DNA from: Yarrowia lipolytica
Taxonomy: Eukaryota > Ascomycota > Dipodascomycetes > Dipodascales
Direction: 5' to 3'
Length of the DNA stretch: 64,000 bases
Assembly (NCBI RefSeq): GCF_001761485.1
Contig: NC_090775.1
Coordinates: 1,736,001 to 1,800,000 of the forward strand
Under the pieces are notes generated by a model, which saw only the letters and a program-made list of their open reading frames with translations, was not told where the DNA came from and made no database searches. This document shows positions 10,146 through 18,953 of this stretch, one piece after another. A program made the translations under genes and the position numbers. The first letter of the stretch is position 1; each line of letters opens with the position of its first letter.

Positions 10146-11207
10146 TCAAACCCGGTCAAACTGAGCCTCGAACATGGCGGTCTGGTTGACTGCGGTATTA
10201 GTCAGGTCGTCGTCTTTCGAAGATCCGGCTCCCGCCTGATCAGCAATGTTCTCAATGGCGCCGGCAGAGGGCATGAAAATGACCTTGGAGTTGGCGCTTC
10301 GAGACATGTTCTGCATGGCGTCCAGGTATCGAATCTGCATAGCGGCCTTGGAGGCAAGAATGTCGGCAGCCTTTCGCATGAGCTTGGCAGACTCGACTTC
10401 GGCCCGGGCGTTGATAATCTTGGACTCTCCGGCTCGTCGGGACTTGGCAGCAAGCGCAAGCGAGTCCTGCAGCTCCTGGGACAGCACAATGTCCTTGATG
10501 AGAATGGACTCGACCTTGATTCCCCAGTCGGCGACTCGCTCTTCAATAATGGCCTGGATAGAAGCAGCCACCTCTTCTCGTTTTTCAATCATGTCCTGCA
10601 GAGGTCTGGATCCGACCACAAGTCGCAGAGTAGTCTGGGTCCGCTCCTGGAGCGCCTGAATCACGTTGTTGACGCCAAACTTGGCCTTGTGGGGAGCGAC
10701 CACGTGGTAGAAAAGCACCGAAGAAAGTGTGATGCTGACGTTGTCCTTGGTCATGGCCTGCTGGTGGGGCACGTCCAGAACCTGTACCATCACGTCCACA
10801 AAGTGCAGCTTCTCGGAAAGAACATTGACCTTGGTGAGTCCGGGGTCCACGGACTTGTAGAACTGGCCAAACTTGGTCACGAGACCAACCTGGCCCTGGT
10901 GCACGGACTTGAACGGGTTGGGGCAACAGAAACAGCAGGGAATTGTTCCCAGGCCACCCATGATGCCTCCGATGGTGTCGATGAAAGACTCGTACCATCC
11001 CCAGTGCTGCACGGGGATCTCGTTGGCGTACGACGGCTGCAGATCGCCCTTATCGAACGGCTTGACGTAGACGGGCGACTGCGCGTGCAGGGGGTCCTTG
11101 TTCTTGAGATTGTCATCGTTGGAGGTGGTGGCCTCGGGATGGACGTCGGTGAGATTGTCGGCCCCGTACTCGTCAAAGGTGGGGGTGAAGTCTTGGTTGG
11201 AGTTCAT
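10146..11207 (-). CDS. Stomatin-like SPFH/Band 7 membrane protein
   Basis: 353 residues. A hydrophilic N-terminus (about 1-70) leads to a short hydrophobic hairpin with a Cys-rich end (GGLGTIPCCFCCPNP, about residues 81-97), which suggests monotopic membrane insertion and palmitoylation. The SPFH domain follows (about 100-290), including VDVMVQVLDVPHQ, RVADWGIKVESI and the alanine-rich AGESKIINARAE helix typical of stomatins. The family forms oligomeric scaffolds in cholesterol- or sterol-rich membrane domains. It differs from the prohibitins in the N-terminal hairpin with cysteines. The family is sure; the ortholog is not, so no symbol is given. Confidence 0.85.
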   Translation of the reverse strand: MNSNQDFTPTFDEYGADNLTDVHPEATTSNDDNLKNKDPLHAQSPVYVKPFDKGDLQPSYANEIPVQHWGWYESFIDTIGGIMGGLGTIPCCFCCPNPFKSVHQGQVGLVTKFGQFYKSVDPGLTKVNVLSEKLHFVDVMVQVLDVPHQQAMTKDNVSITLSSVLFYHVVAPHKAKFGVNNVIQALQERTQTTLRLVVGSRPLQDMIEKREEVAASIQAIIEERVADWGIKVESILIKDIVLSQELQDSLALAAKSRRAGESKIINARAEVESAKLMRKAADILASKAAMQIRYLDAMQNMSRSANSKVIFMPSAGAIENIADQAGAGSSKDDDLTNTAVNQTAMFEAQFDRV

Positions 11208-12657
11208 TGTAGCGGTTGTAGTTGCGGTACAAGGTGTTGAGGGCTTGTTTTCAACGGACCATCGCCCCTACTTATAAAACCACCCGATAATATGACAGAT
11301 GCGTTTTGCCTTTCTTTGTCTGATGCGGCTAAGTCAGGGGACCTGATAAAAAGAGCTGAGCCGGTCGGGAAAAACAACGTGGATAGTCGACAGGCTCACG
11401 TGAACAATTGGTCTTTCCTCCGCCAGCTCCGGCCGGCTAAGTTATGCTCCTGCAACATAAGGTAGCCGAAAGTTCAGGCGGTGTACATAAGATGTAATGG
11501 TGTCAAGAGTCGTATCGCGGACATGACTGATTTGGGCCATGAGAGACAGCATGAGACACGAGTTTCGCACGCTGATTGGAGTCGTTTCAAAGCTCACGGA
11601 CCCGAGCAGGCGGATCCAGCAGATAGAATACACCCCCTCCACTCATTGTCACCACCCCACAGAGTAGCATTATAGAGTTGAGGGCCCGTTGATGCATACG
11701 GCTCATGTGAGTAAGTTCAGAAAGTTACTGTCCTAGTCCAACCTAGAACAGACGATGCACGATAAGTGATTTTCCGGAGTTATGCGGGGCGCTGTGAGAC
11801 ACCGCCCGTGGTAGGCACCTCGACTAGTGTCCAATGGCGTTTGAAAGCTGTCACGATAGCAATTGACAGTGACCGTGATTGGTTTGGGACCGGGTCATGG
11901 GTTCGCTTTGGGCCATCTCTGATATATTAGTTTTAGTCTGTTTGGGCGTCCCCGGATTGTCCCAACAGCCGCACCGTCCAACAATGACGTCAGATAAAAA
12001 AATATGTATCAGCATGTATCGGCAGGGAAAAACCACAAGAATTGAACAGTCACATGGAGTGCTAGCCATACAATATCGTACCGCCTCGTACAGGCAATTG
12101 CAGTATTCCAGGGCAGCTCTTCCTGGAAATACGGCACCTTGGTGGTTGCAATGCCATACATTTTTGGTCCTGAAGTCTGGATGTATCGATATGTATGGGC
12201 TGTACTCGTGCCCACGCGGTGACAGGAACGGTGACGTAATACCACCCTGTAGCTGGGCTAAAAGTAGTCCATTATCGCATGGCACCACCGCGCGGGAGCT
12301 TCTTGTAGTCTAGTCATAGTACAAGCAGCTTAGTGCGATAACATGAACAAAGGACGCTAGACGACGTCTCACCGGCACGAACGGTAATTGAAGTGTGCTG
12401 CGGATCCGAAGATCACCTGTAGGCAATACCGCTGATAGGTATTATCGGGTGGATCAATCAGATACTCATACTTTGGTGGCAACCTCTCGGCTATGTCAGA
12501 AGGCATTTCCCGGACCTTTGCGTGGTACAATATGTGCAAAACGTGGTAGTATCGAGGCCGGTGACAGACTCGATAGAATCGACAGACTTGACAGAATAGA
12601 CATTCGCTGGTAGCGCACGTGACTACTCCTAAATGCGCACAACAGAGGTGTTCTCAG
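11208..12657. other. Spacer between stomatin-like gene and release-factor-like gene
   Basis: About 1.45 kb, presumably the stomatin-like promoter plus downstream sequence of the next minus-strand gene. A GTGAGTAAG near 11706 resembles a donor site but has no matching CTAAC-AG downstream. Open frames of up to 145 codons (11851-12313, both strands) show no protein-like features. I see no RNA gene or repeat. Confidence 0.5.
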
Positions 12658-13167
12658 TCAGAACTCCCCCTTGGCTCTCCTGCCCTCCTTCTTCTGACTA
12701 AGTCGCTTTTTGGCCGCCAACCGCTTCTTATCCTCCTTCTTTGCAATCTTGTCCCACTTGTCTATCGACTCCTGCGAGTGCGGCCGGTCTGGAAGCCTGA
12801 TTTGCCTCAGAGCCACCGCCAGCCGCTCAAAGCAGTCCTCCACGTTTTGTGTCTGGGATCGAAACCGGTCAGACTGCACTAGTAGACTCTGATCCAGGGT
12901 GAGAAACGGAAAATTCGAACCCCCCTTGTAGATCTGCGTCTTCACAGCCTGAGGAATCCACGTCGAGCTCCGCAGCGTCTTTGCGTCCATCTTGAGAGTG
13001 GCCTTGGTGTTGGTCTTGTTCACATGCTGGCCGCCCGGTCCAGACGACTTGTCGAAGCGGTACGTGAAGCCCTGGCGCGGAATTTGAGAGGCCGACACGC
13101 TCTTGAGCCACTGCACATCTGCCAGAGTCGTCTGGTGTCGTACTTGCTGTTTCAAGAGTCGCAGCAT
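12658..13167 (-). CDS. PTH4: Mitochondrial peptidyl-tRNA hydrolase of the ICT1/Pth4 type
   Basis: 169 residues when started at the Met at 13167, which gives a presequence-like N-terminus (MLRLLKQQVRHQTT). Two upstream in-frame Met codons (13185 and 13203) would add 6 or 12 residues of poorer presequence character. The core contains the GGQ loop (SSGPGGQHVNKTNTKATL) that hydrolyses the ester bond of peptidyl-tRNA. It is followed by a strongly basic C-terminal tail (KKRLAAKKRLSQKKEGRR) used by ICT1-type proteins to anchor in the empty mRNA channel. There is no codon-recognition domain, so it is a rescue factor, not a standard release factor. It may correspond to yeast Pth4 or to mammalian ICT1/mL62; the two are hard to separate here. 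Confidence 0.82.
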   Translation of the reverse strand: MLRLLKQQVRHQTTLADVQWLKSVSASQIPRQGFTYRFDKSSGPGGQHVNKTNTKATLKMDAKTLRSSTWIPQAVKTQIYKGGSNFPFLTLDQSLLVQSDRFRSQTQNVEDCFERLAVALRQIRLPDRPHSQESIDKWDKIAKKEDKKRLAAKKRLSQKKEGRRAKGEF

Positions 13168-13659
13168 GGTATTGGTAGAGATCATGTGTATGTACGAGTA
13201 CACATGATAAGGTAGTGAAAATGGTTAGTCAGCAACTGTACTAGTACACTCGGACGAGAGCAAGTACTTAGTAGCCGCATCATGTGATTGTGGGATTAGT
13301 CAGTGTCTACAAACTAACTGGTTATCTTGTCCCTATCACTTAAATACATTCAAATACAGCACTTGTAGACCGACCCAACTATTTGCCACTGTTCTCCACA
13401 GGACAGGTTATGAGTTATCCTTACATGTGCTGAAATTCGAGAGAAAACCAGACACAAAAGACAGTACTCTTGTGATGCTCAGTTTGCACCCAAATATCCC
13501 GTCTCTCAAGCCGCATTCAAGTGTTGAAAAACTTTTTATCACCGCCCTATCTACAGACCTCGGAATATATGCATGGTCCAATATGGCATAGAGTTCTTTT
13601 AGAGAAACGGACTTTTCGACATTCTTGTCTGAACGGCAGATTTTCCCCTCGTCCGCACA
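13168..13659. other. Divergent PTH4/CWC25 spacer
   Basis: A 0.49 kb spacer with both promoters. A GTACTAGTAC-like palindrome lies near 13240. No other signal stands out. Confidence 0.5.
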
Positions 13660-15345
13660 ATGCCTGGCGATTTAAATCTGAAAAAATCGTGGCATCCTGG
13701 TCTGCACAAAAACCAAGCCGTGGTGCACGCCAAGGAGCAGGAGGCTCTGGAGGAACGGCGGCGAATCCAGGAGCGCCAGAAGGAGATCAAGCAGCAGCGT
13801 GAACGAGACGAGCTTCAAAAGCTGCAGGAGATGGCTACCGGCAAGAAGCGAGTTCAAAAAGTGGAGTGGATGTACCAGGATCCGACGGCGGTGGGTTCTC
13901 AGCAGGCGTTCAATGAGAAGAAGGTGGATGCCAACTCCACCGACGACTATCTGCTTGGAAAGCGACGGATAGACAGCATTGTCAAGCAAAAGGGCGATTT
14001 GGAGGCGTTCGATGACTCCCTGGACCGGTTCCAGCCCAAGACGGACAAGTCTGAGTCCGCGGGGATTGTGCACAAGGTCAAGGATGACCCCATGGTTGCA
14101 GTTCGACAAAAGGGACGCGAGCTGGGATACACTGACGAGGCCAACGAGAGTGAACGACGAAGCAGACGAGAGCGATCCAGATCACGCGAGCGAGAGCGGC
14201 GACGACCGCGTCGGAAACGAGAAGATTCACGTGACAGACGCAACCGACGAGATATGGAACGGGAAGGAGAGAGACGAAGGAGAAGACGTGATGGAGAGAG
14301 AACACGAAGAAGAGAGAGGAACAGAGATCCATCTCCAAGCGTTTCTGATGATGATAGAGGATATAGACAATCTTCTAGGGAGGAGAGAGATCGAAAGTCT
14401 TCTCGGGAAGAAGGAGGAAGATCTAGATCTAGAGACAGATACCGAAATAGATCTAGAGAGCGATACAGGGATCGGTCACGAGAAGAAAGGTCTAGAGATC
14501 GTTCGAGAGAGAGATTACGATCCAGAAGAGATCGAGATCGAGACCGGGACCGAGACCGGGACCGGGACCGAGACCGAGACAATGTGCAGTCCAGTGGTCG
14601 GTCCAGTGGTCGGTCCAGTGTTCGTTCCAGTGCTCGCTCCGAAAGATCTTTACGGGATAGATCTAGATCACGTGACCCTGATCGTGACAGAGACTACAGG
14701 TCGCGATCGCGAGAGCGTGACAGTGGCGGGGGTCAAGGAAGTGATCTTAGTGATGAGGTTGGCAATGGACGATCTGTGCTAGATGAACGCTCAACCGACA
14801 TGAATGCGTCTGATGGAAATTCTTCCCATGGCTACAGGGCCGATAATGAGTTTTCTCCTTCTCGTTCGCCTGTAACTCGGTCTCATCGAGACAAACGCAA
14901 CTCTTACCGTCCAGAATACAAGGATGAGGATGACAAGCGGTTTGCACAGCGTAAGGACAAGGAGAAGGAGATGAATGCTCTTCCCAAGGGTCTTCAACAG
15001 ATGCGAGCCAAGTTGTTGGCTTCCAAGAAGACGACGACTGTGTCTGGCACGTCACAGACACCCACTTCTGCGCCTAGCGGCAGTCAGAGAACCCCCTCGG
15101 CTGCTTCTGGCAGTTCTCCCACGGGAAAGGCTGCTACAGATGCCAAGTTGTCTGATCGACTGGCTCGATTGAAAGCCATGCAGGAAGATGCTAAGGCGTT
15201 GGAGGAGGAGCGGGACGAGCGTCTGGCATCGAAAACCAAGCATGAGGAGGCTGAAAGGTTGCGGGATGCTCTTCTGCGACAGAAAAGCGCGCATTTGGGC
15301 AGAAGCGAGTTTGCTCGAGAGGAGGAAAGAAAGGATTTGAAGTAA
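13660..15345 (+). CDS. CWC25: Pre-mRNA splicing factor Cwc25
   Basis: 561 residues. The first ~90 residues are diagnostic: MPGDLNLKKSWHPGLHKN followed by a charged helix and the VEWMYQDP motif of the CWC25 family. Cwc25 joins the spliceosome after Prp2 and promotes the first catalytic step by stabilising the branch helix. Residues about 155-375 form a long Arg/Ser/Asp/Glu repeat domain, then a Ser/Pro-rich part and a C-terminal coiled-coil (about 490-555). The S. cerevisiae protein is only about 180 residues, so this RS-rich version resembles those of intron-richer organisms. The RS region uses AGA for many arginines, unlike the CGA-dominated rest of the window. It converges on POP8. Confidence 0.9.
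   Translation: MPGDLNLKKSWHPGLHKNQAVVHAKEQEALEERRRIQERQKEIKQQRERDELQKLQEMATGKKRVQKVEWMYQDPTAVGSQQAFNEKKVDANSTDDYLLGKRRIDSIVKQKGDLEAFDDSLDRFQPKTDKSESAGIVHKVKDDPMVAVRQKGRELGYTDEANESERRSRRERSRSRERERRRPRRKREDSRDRRNRRDMEREGERRRRRRDGERTRRRERNRDPSPSVSDDDRGYRQSSREERDRKSSREEGGRSRSRDRYRNRSRERYRDRSREERSRDRSRERLRSRRDRDRDRDRDRDRDRDRDNVQSSGRSSGRSSVRSSARSERSLRDRSRSRDPDRDRDYRSRSRERDSGGGQGSDLSDEVGNGRSVLDERSTDMNASDGNSSHGYRADNEFSPSRSPVTRSHRDKRNSYRPEYKDEDDKRFAQRKDKEKEMNALPKGLQQMRAKLLASKKTTTVSGTSQTPTSAPSGSQRTPSAASGSSPTGKAATDAKLSDRLARLKAMQEDAKALEEERDERLASKTKHEEAERLRDALLRQKSAHLGRSEFAREEERKDLK
14521..14636 (+). repeat. Intragenic tandem repeats in the CWC25 RS domain
   Basis: Two short arrays inside the gene. About 14538-14580 is a GACCGGGACCGA-type 6/12-bp array coding for alternating Arg-Asp. 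About 14594-14636 holds 12-bp GGTCGGTCCAGT-like copies coding for SSGR/SSVR/SSAR. Both keep the reading frame. Confidence 0.8.
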
Positions 15346-15742
15346 CCACACTACCTGGTGCGAATGAAGCGACTGGGTCAAATCGTAGTAATACACTGAT
15401 TTATTGATTAGAAGGGTACACGAGAGAGAGAGGGAGGGGGGGCTATAGTACAGATGATTCGGGGGCAGAAAAAGTATGCGATATTCCTCGGTTCAAAGGA
15501 AGTATCTGTCGACACGCATATGGAGCATTCGTATGCGTCTGGACAAGGAACGGAGAATAAAGAGAGAGATACGGAATAACCGCAGTATAAGTACGGGTGC
15601 GGTGCCGATACGTGAAGCTGCAGTTGTAGTTTTTTTGGTTGTGTGGGGGAGCTGCTACAAATATTGTACAGCTTTTGATAGCCGAACCGTCGTCAATTAG
15701 ACAATGTAATAAATAATGCAACAATGCAATGATCCAATGGAG
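15346..15742. other. Convergent CWC25/POP8 spacer
   Basis: Holds the two 3' ends. A purine-only GA/G tract lies at about 15423-15441. Nothing else is recognised. Confidence 0.5.
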
Positions 15743-16160
15743 TTAGAATCTCCTGGGTCCACTGACTCCAGTCATGCTATTGCTCACTCTGACCACGTGG
15801 ATTCCACACTGGAGATCGTCGGTTCCCAGAGAGTCTAGAGAGCCCTGAAAGCCCGCCACAGCAGCCTGGAACCGGTCTCGATAGTCGCACGGGACTCGGA
15901 CAATGCACGCCTGGCGATTTCCGGCGAAAAAATGATGCAGAATGTCAAAGTGGATCGCCTCCCCGACGTTTCCAAACAGTTTTGATAGAGCCGAGGTGAT
16001 GGTTCGGTTCCATGTGAGAATGTCAAACAACGAGCCCTGGCTGCGGTTGTTTTCTGTGATTCTGTGTTAGCGCAAAACTCGAACGCCGGTCCAGCCTCTG
16101 TACTCACAATTCCAGCTCGAAATAGGCCCATTCGGGCTGGGTGACGACCTTGGAGTTCAT
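15743..16160 (-). CDS. POP8: RNase P/MRP subunit Pop8-like, one intron
   Basis: Two exons on the minus strand: exon 1 at 16160-16108, intron at 16107-16062 (46 bp), exon 2 at 16061-15743, giving 123 residues. The donor is GTGAGTA and the acceptor is CTAACACAG, both ideal for this genome. The join restores a continuous frame (ELELITENNRSQGS across the junction). The second AG eight bases later would put a stop in frame. The protein has the Rpp14/Pop5/Pop8 fold signature: a basic EAIHFDILHHFF segment, ACIVRVPCDYRDRFQAAV, and a C-terminal HVVRVSNS strand. Pop8 is a small protein shared by nuclear RNase P (tRNA 5' processing) and RNase MRP. It is divergent from the F-box gene with only 108 bp between the starts. 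The Pop8 versus Pop5/Rpp14 choice is by best resemblance. Confidence 0.72.
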
Positions 16161-16268
16161 GGCAGTGTCTTGGAGAAGGTTTGGATATTTTTTAGACATT
16201 TATTTCTACAAACTCAGAGGTGCAGAACCTAAGCATCACCACTTTTTGCACAGAACGACGTCGATTAA

Positions 16269-17870
16269 ATGATTTCATTGCCGCCTGAAATCATAGGCAA
16301 AATCATCGGGCTGCTCGACCCGGTCTCGTTTCTGTACATTGGCCAGACGTGCAAGTTGCTGCGCGTTTTTTCCCGCAATGATACCGTGCTGACTGACCAT
16401 CTCCAGACCCTCATGAACTGGAGAGGAAACGACGACGAGACACCCGAAGACGATGGAGAGCAGACACAGACACAGTCGGAGGACAACGACGACTCCGAAC
16501 AGCTAACTACAACATCGCCGACGAAAACGGTGACTCCGGCTCCGCCGACGACTTACACAATCGATCTGTCGTCCACCCCACTATACTCCACCTATCTTAA
16601 CTTGCTGCGGCAGAAATGGGTTGCTCGTCAGATGACCCTCAAGATCCACCTGAGGCTGTCGCCGGACTGCAGAGATACGTTTGCGTCGAGCTGGTCTTCT
16701 CCAGACGGCTCTCTGCTGTGTGTCTCGCTGGGGAAATATATTTTTGTCTATTCGATCGGAAGCGAAAAGTTTTGCAACAACATCCCGCCGCTCTACCTGT
16801 TTGGCTGGAAAACGGAGGAAGAAATTCCGCTGGTCACCTTCTCCACCGATAATGAATACATGGCCGTGGTGTTTGGGTTCGGAAGAGTGCGGTTATATTG
16901 CATGGAGGAACTGCTGTCCAAGTACAGAGGCGGCATCATTAACCTGGCCAACGTGCCGGCCAAGTACTCGAAACAGTTTCCGTCCCGGATCGAGTATCTG
17001 GCCGTGTCTCAGAAGGCCTTCATCATGTGGGTCAGAGCCAGGCGTCTGGGTGGACTCACAATAATCAATGTTGAGACCACAAACGAGATTGACGTGCCAC
17101 ATTTCCGTCTAGATCTCCGAATGTCGGCCCAGGCCCGTGACCAGGTCATGACACTGATTGGAAACCAGGAGGCTCTCATCTTCGGACAGGCAGATACTCT
17201 GGACGAGGAAGATTTTACTGAAGAAGGTGCTCTGTGGGAATACTACTGCACGCTTATGGAAACAAGCATGAGCACAAGTCTCAGTTGCGATGGAGTGCTT
17301 GCATTACTTACTCCTGGTCGCTACATTTGTGTCAAGCACCTACCGGACGAAAATCGCGCCCGTTTTGCATTAGCTACCGCTGAACTGGGAGTGACGGGCT
17401 CGCCGGAAGAGGAGCTGTCGGAAGATGAGGAGGATGACGATCAAAGAGCCCTGCTGTACATTAGTAATGTCAACTCGAGGGAAGACTTCAAATCCATCAA
17501 GTACTGTCTCTCCTGGGACTCCACAGCCATGGCCGTGTACTACAGACAGAGGATATCAATTATTCCCCTCAGGGGTATAGTCGAGGACCAGGTGCGTCTT
17601 CCTGTCAGTATGCCACCACGTCAAGTTCTTACAAGGGCAGGAGTCGAGCCTTTGGCTATGCAATACATTCAGAGCGACCGAATCATGTGTGTCTATGGAT
17701 CGTCAGTTGAAGTGTTCCATCTCAACAGTTCAGCACATCCTCGCCACCCCCAGCATCAGGATGTGTTCCATTTGGCATCCAATCAGAATCCCCCAGCTCC
17801 CCCCGTTCCTCTGGACACGTTTGTTCCACAGATCAACCACACGTGCGGTTCGATCCTGTATCATCTATGA
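16269..17870 (+). CDS. F-box protein, substrate unknown
   Basis: 533 residues. An F-box lies at the very N-terminus (LPPEIIGKIIGLLDPVSFLYIGQTCKLL, about residues 4-34, quoted in parts: LPPEIIGKIIGLL and the CKLLRVF end). It would bind Skp1 in an SCF ubiquitin ligase. An acidic, Gln/Asp/Glu-rich linker (about 57-85) follows. The remainder has repeated short beta-strand-like blocks such as SWSSPDGSLLCVSLGKYIFVYS and LSWDSTAMAVYYRQRISII, each beginning with a Ser-Trp-Ser or Ser-Trp-Asp motif and ending in a hydrophobic strand, which suggests a degenerate WD-like beta-propeller. An acidic loop sits near 375-390. I do not recognise an ortholog. Confidence 0.75.
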   Translation: MISLPPEIIGKIIGLLDPVSFLYIGQTCKLLRVFSRNDTVLTDHLQTLMNWRGNDDETPEDDGEQTQTQSEDNDDSEQLTTTSPTKTVTPAPPTTYTIDLSSTPLYSTYLNLLRQKWVARQMTLKIHLRLSPDCRDTFASSWSSPDGSLLCVSLGKYIFVYSIGSEKFCNNIPPLYLFGWKTEEEIPLVTFSTDNEYMAVVFGFGRVRLYCMEELLSKYRGGIINLANVPAKYSKQFPSRIEYLAVSQKAFIMWVRARRLGGLTIINVETTNEIDVPHFRLDLRMSAQARDQVMTLIGNQEALIFGQADTLDEEDFTEEGALWEYYCTLMETSMSTSLSCDGVLALLTPGRYICVKHLPDENRARFALATAELGVTGSPEEELSEDEEDDDQRALLYISNVNSREDFKSIKYCLSWDSTAMAVYYRQRISIIPLRGIVEDQVRLPVSMPPRQVLTRAGVEPLAMQYIQSDRIMCVYGSSVEVFHLNSSAHPRHPQHQDVFHLASNQNPPAPPVPLDTFVPQINHTCGSILYHL

Positions 17871-18405
17871 GATTACGGGAGCGAGGGAGAATCTGGTAGT
17901 GCGCATGAGACTGCCCAGGTCAGCCCCGCTCCACCAAAATCGGAGGAGGACAAGAGTCCTCTAAAGTAGCTGAGGATTATATGGTTCAGCACAGAGAATA
18001 GACAGACATTGTATAATGTTGCCTGATTAATAGATAGTGATTCAGTCACTGCGATGAAATTGAACGATTGGCTGTAGTTTGTCATCTAGGAGCAGTGAGG
18101 AATACATTCAATGGTTATACCAACGTACAAGTACTCGTACTGTATGTACTGTAGTTGTAGTTGCTTCCGTAGCAGTTCCATGTTGAGCTCACAGTAGCAA
18201 GCGGTTATACAAGAAGCAGAGATCACTCTTGATACTTATACACACAAGTACAAGATACCAGTATATCGCTGCTTGAATTCCAGTACTACAAGCGGAAGTT
18301 TCATCTGAACTCGTTCCCTCACGGGTACAGTATGTACTGCACTTCAATACTCTCCAAACCAGACAAATAACAGAGTGTCTATTTTTCAAAATAAATAACT
18401 ATGGC
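17871..18405. other. Convergent F-box gene/CGR1 spacer
   Basis: Holds both 3' ends. It contains several GTACTGTA/TACAAGTA-like stretches (18125-18300), part of a motif common in spacers here. No gene is seen. Confidence 0.5.
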
Positions 18406-18777
18406 TTAGTTTCGCTCTCGGAGCAGCTTGTTTCGCTTCTCCTTCCGCTTTCGTCGAGCCAGCTTCTTGGCCGACAGAATGGCAGTCATCTTCTCCAGTC
18501 GCTCCTTCTCCTCCTTGGCCATTCGGCGCTCCTTGATTCGTCGCACCTTCTCGGCATGCTCAGCCTCCTTTTCGTCCTTCATTTCCTTCTCTTTAGCCTT
18601 GATCATTCGCAGGTTTTCCCGCTCCTTTTGCCGTCGTTCCCACGATCTATGTTTCAGGGGCACACTGAGGCTCGAGGTTCGGAACGGGGTCTTGGTCTCC
18701 TTCCAGTTCTTGCCGTTGACTCGCACCTGAGGTGCCTTTCCGAGCTTGGGCAACTGCACTTCTTCTTGCTCAGACAT
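18406..18777 (-). CDS. CGR1: rRNA-processing protein Cgr1
   Basis: 123 residues from the Met at 18777 (MSEQEEVQLP). A longer frame reaches 18876 but its first 33 residues lack conservation and look like leader. The pattern is that of Cgr1: a short N-terminus with VNGKNWKETKTPFRT, then SLSVPLKHRSWERR, then a continuous basic/acidic coiled-coil ending in RRKRKEKRNKLLRERN. Cgr1 is a small nucleolar protein needed for 60S pre-rRNA processing. The gene shares a 176-bp bidirectional promoter with HUS1, and a telomere-like motif lies in it about 90 bp before this start. Confidence 0.9.
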   Translation of the reverse strand: MSEQEEVQLPKLGKAPQVRVNGKNWKETKTPFRTSSLSVPLKHRSWERRQKERENLRMIKAKEKEMKDEKEAEHAEKVRRIKERRMAKEEKERLEKMTAILSAKKLARRKRKEKRNKLLRERN

Positions 18778-18862
18778 TTTTCTTCCGTGTGCGTGCGTGG
18801 GTGTGTGTATGATGTGTAGGGCACAAATATTTTTTCTCTGCATAATCTGCGCCTGAATTTTG

Positions 18863-18873
18863 AGGGTTAGGGT
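18863..18873 (-). promoter_or_regulatory. Telobox-like motif in the CGR1/HUS1 promoter
   Basis: AGGGTTAGGGT on the plus strand (ACCCTAACCCT toward CGR1), followed by CA, so it reads GGGTTAGGGTCA. This resembles the Yarrowia telomere unit GGGTTAGTCA and the teloboxes bound by Myb-type telomere-repeat factors in promoters of other organisms. Its function here is inferred. Confidence 0.45.
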
Positions 18874-18953
18874 CAAAAAATATCTTGAACCTTAAAAGTA
18901 CAGTGCATGATTCGTGTGCCACTGTAACGAAATCTCAACCATCACGCGACTAA

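Noticed and set aside
10128-11240. 370-codon plus-strand frame over the stomatin-like gene
   Set aside because: Antisense shadow; the minus-strand SPFH protein has clear family motifs and this frame has none.
11706-11714. GTGAGTAAG donor-like site in the stomatin/PTH4 spacer
   Set aside because: No CTAAC-AG acceptor follows within a plausible distance and no coding exons flank it.
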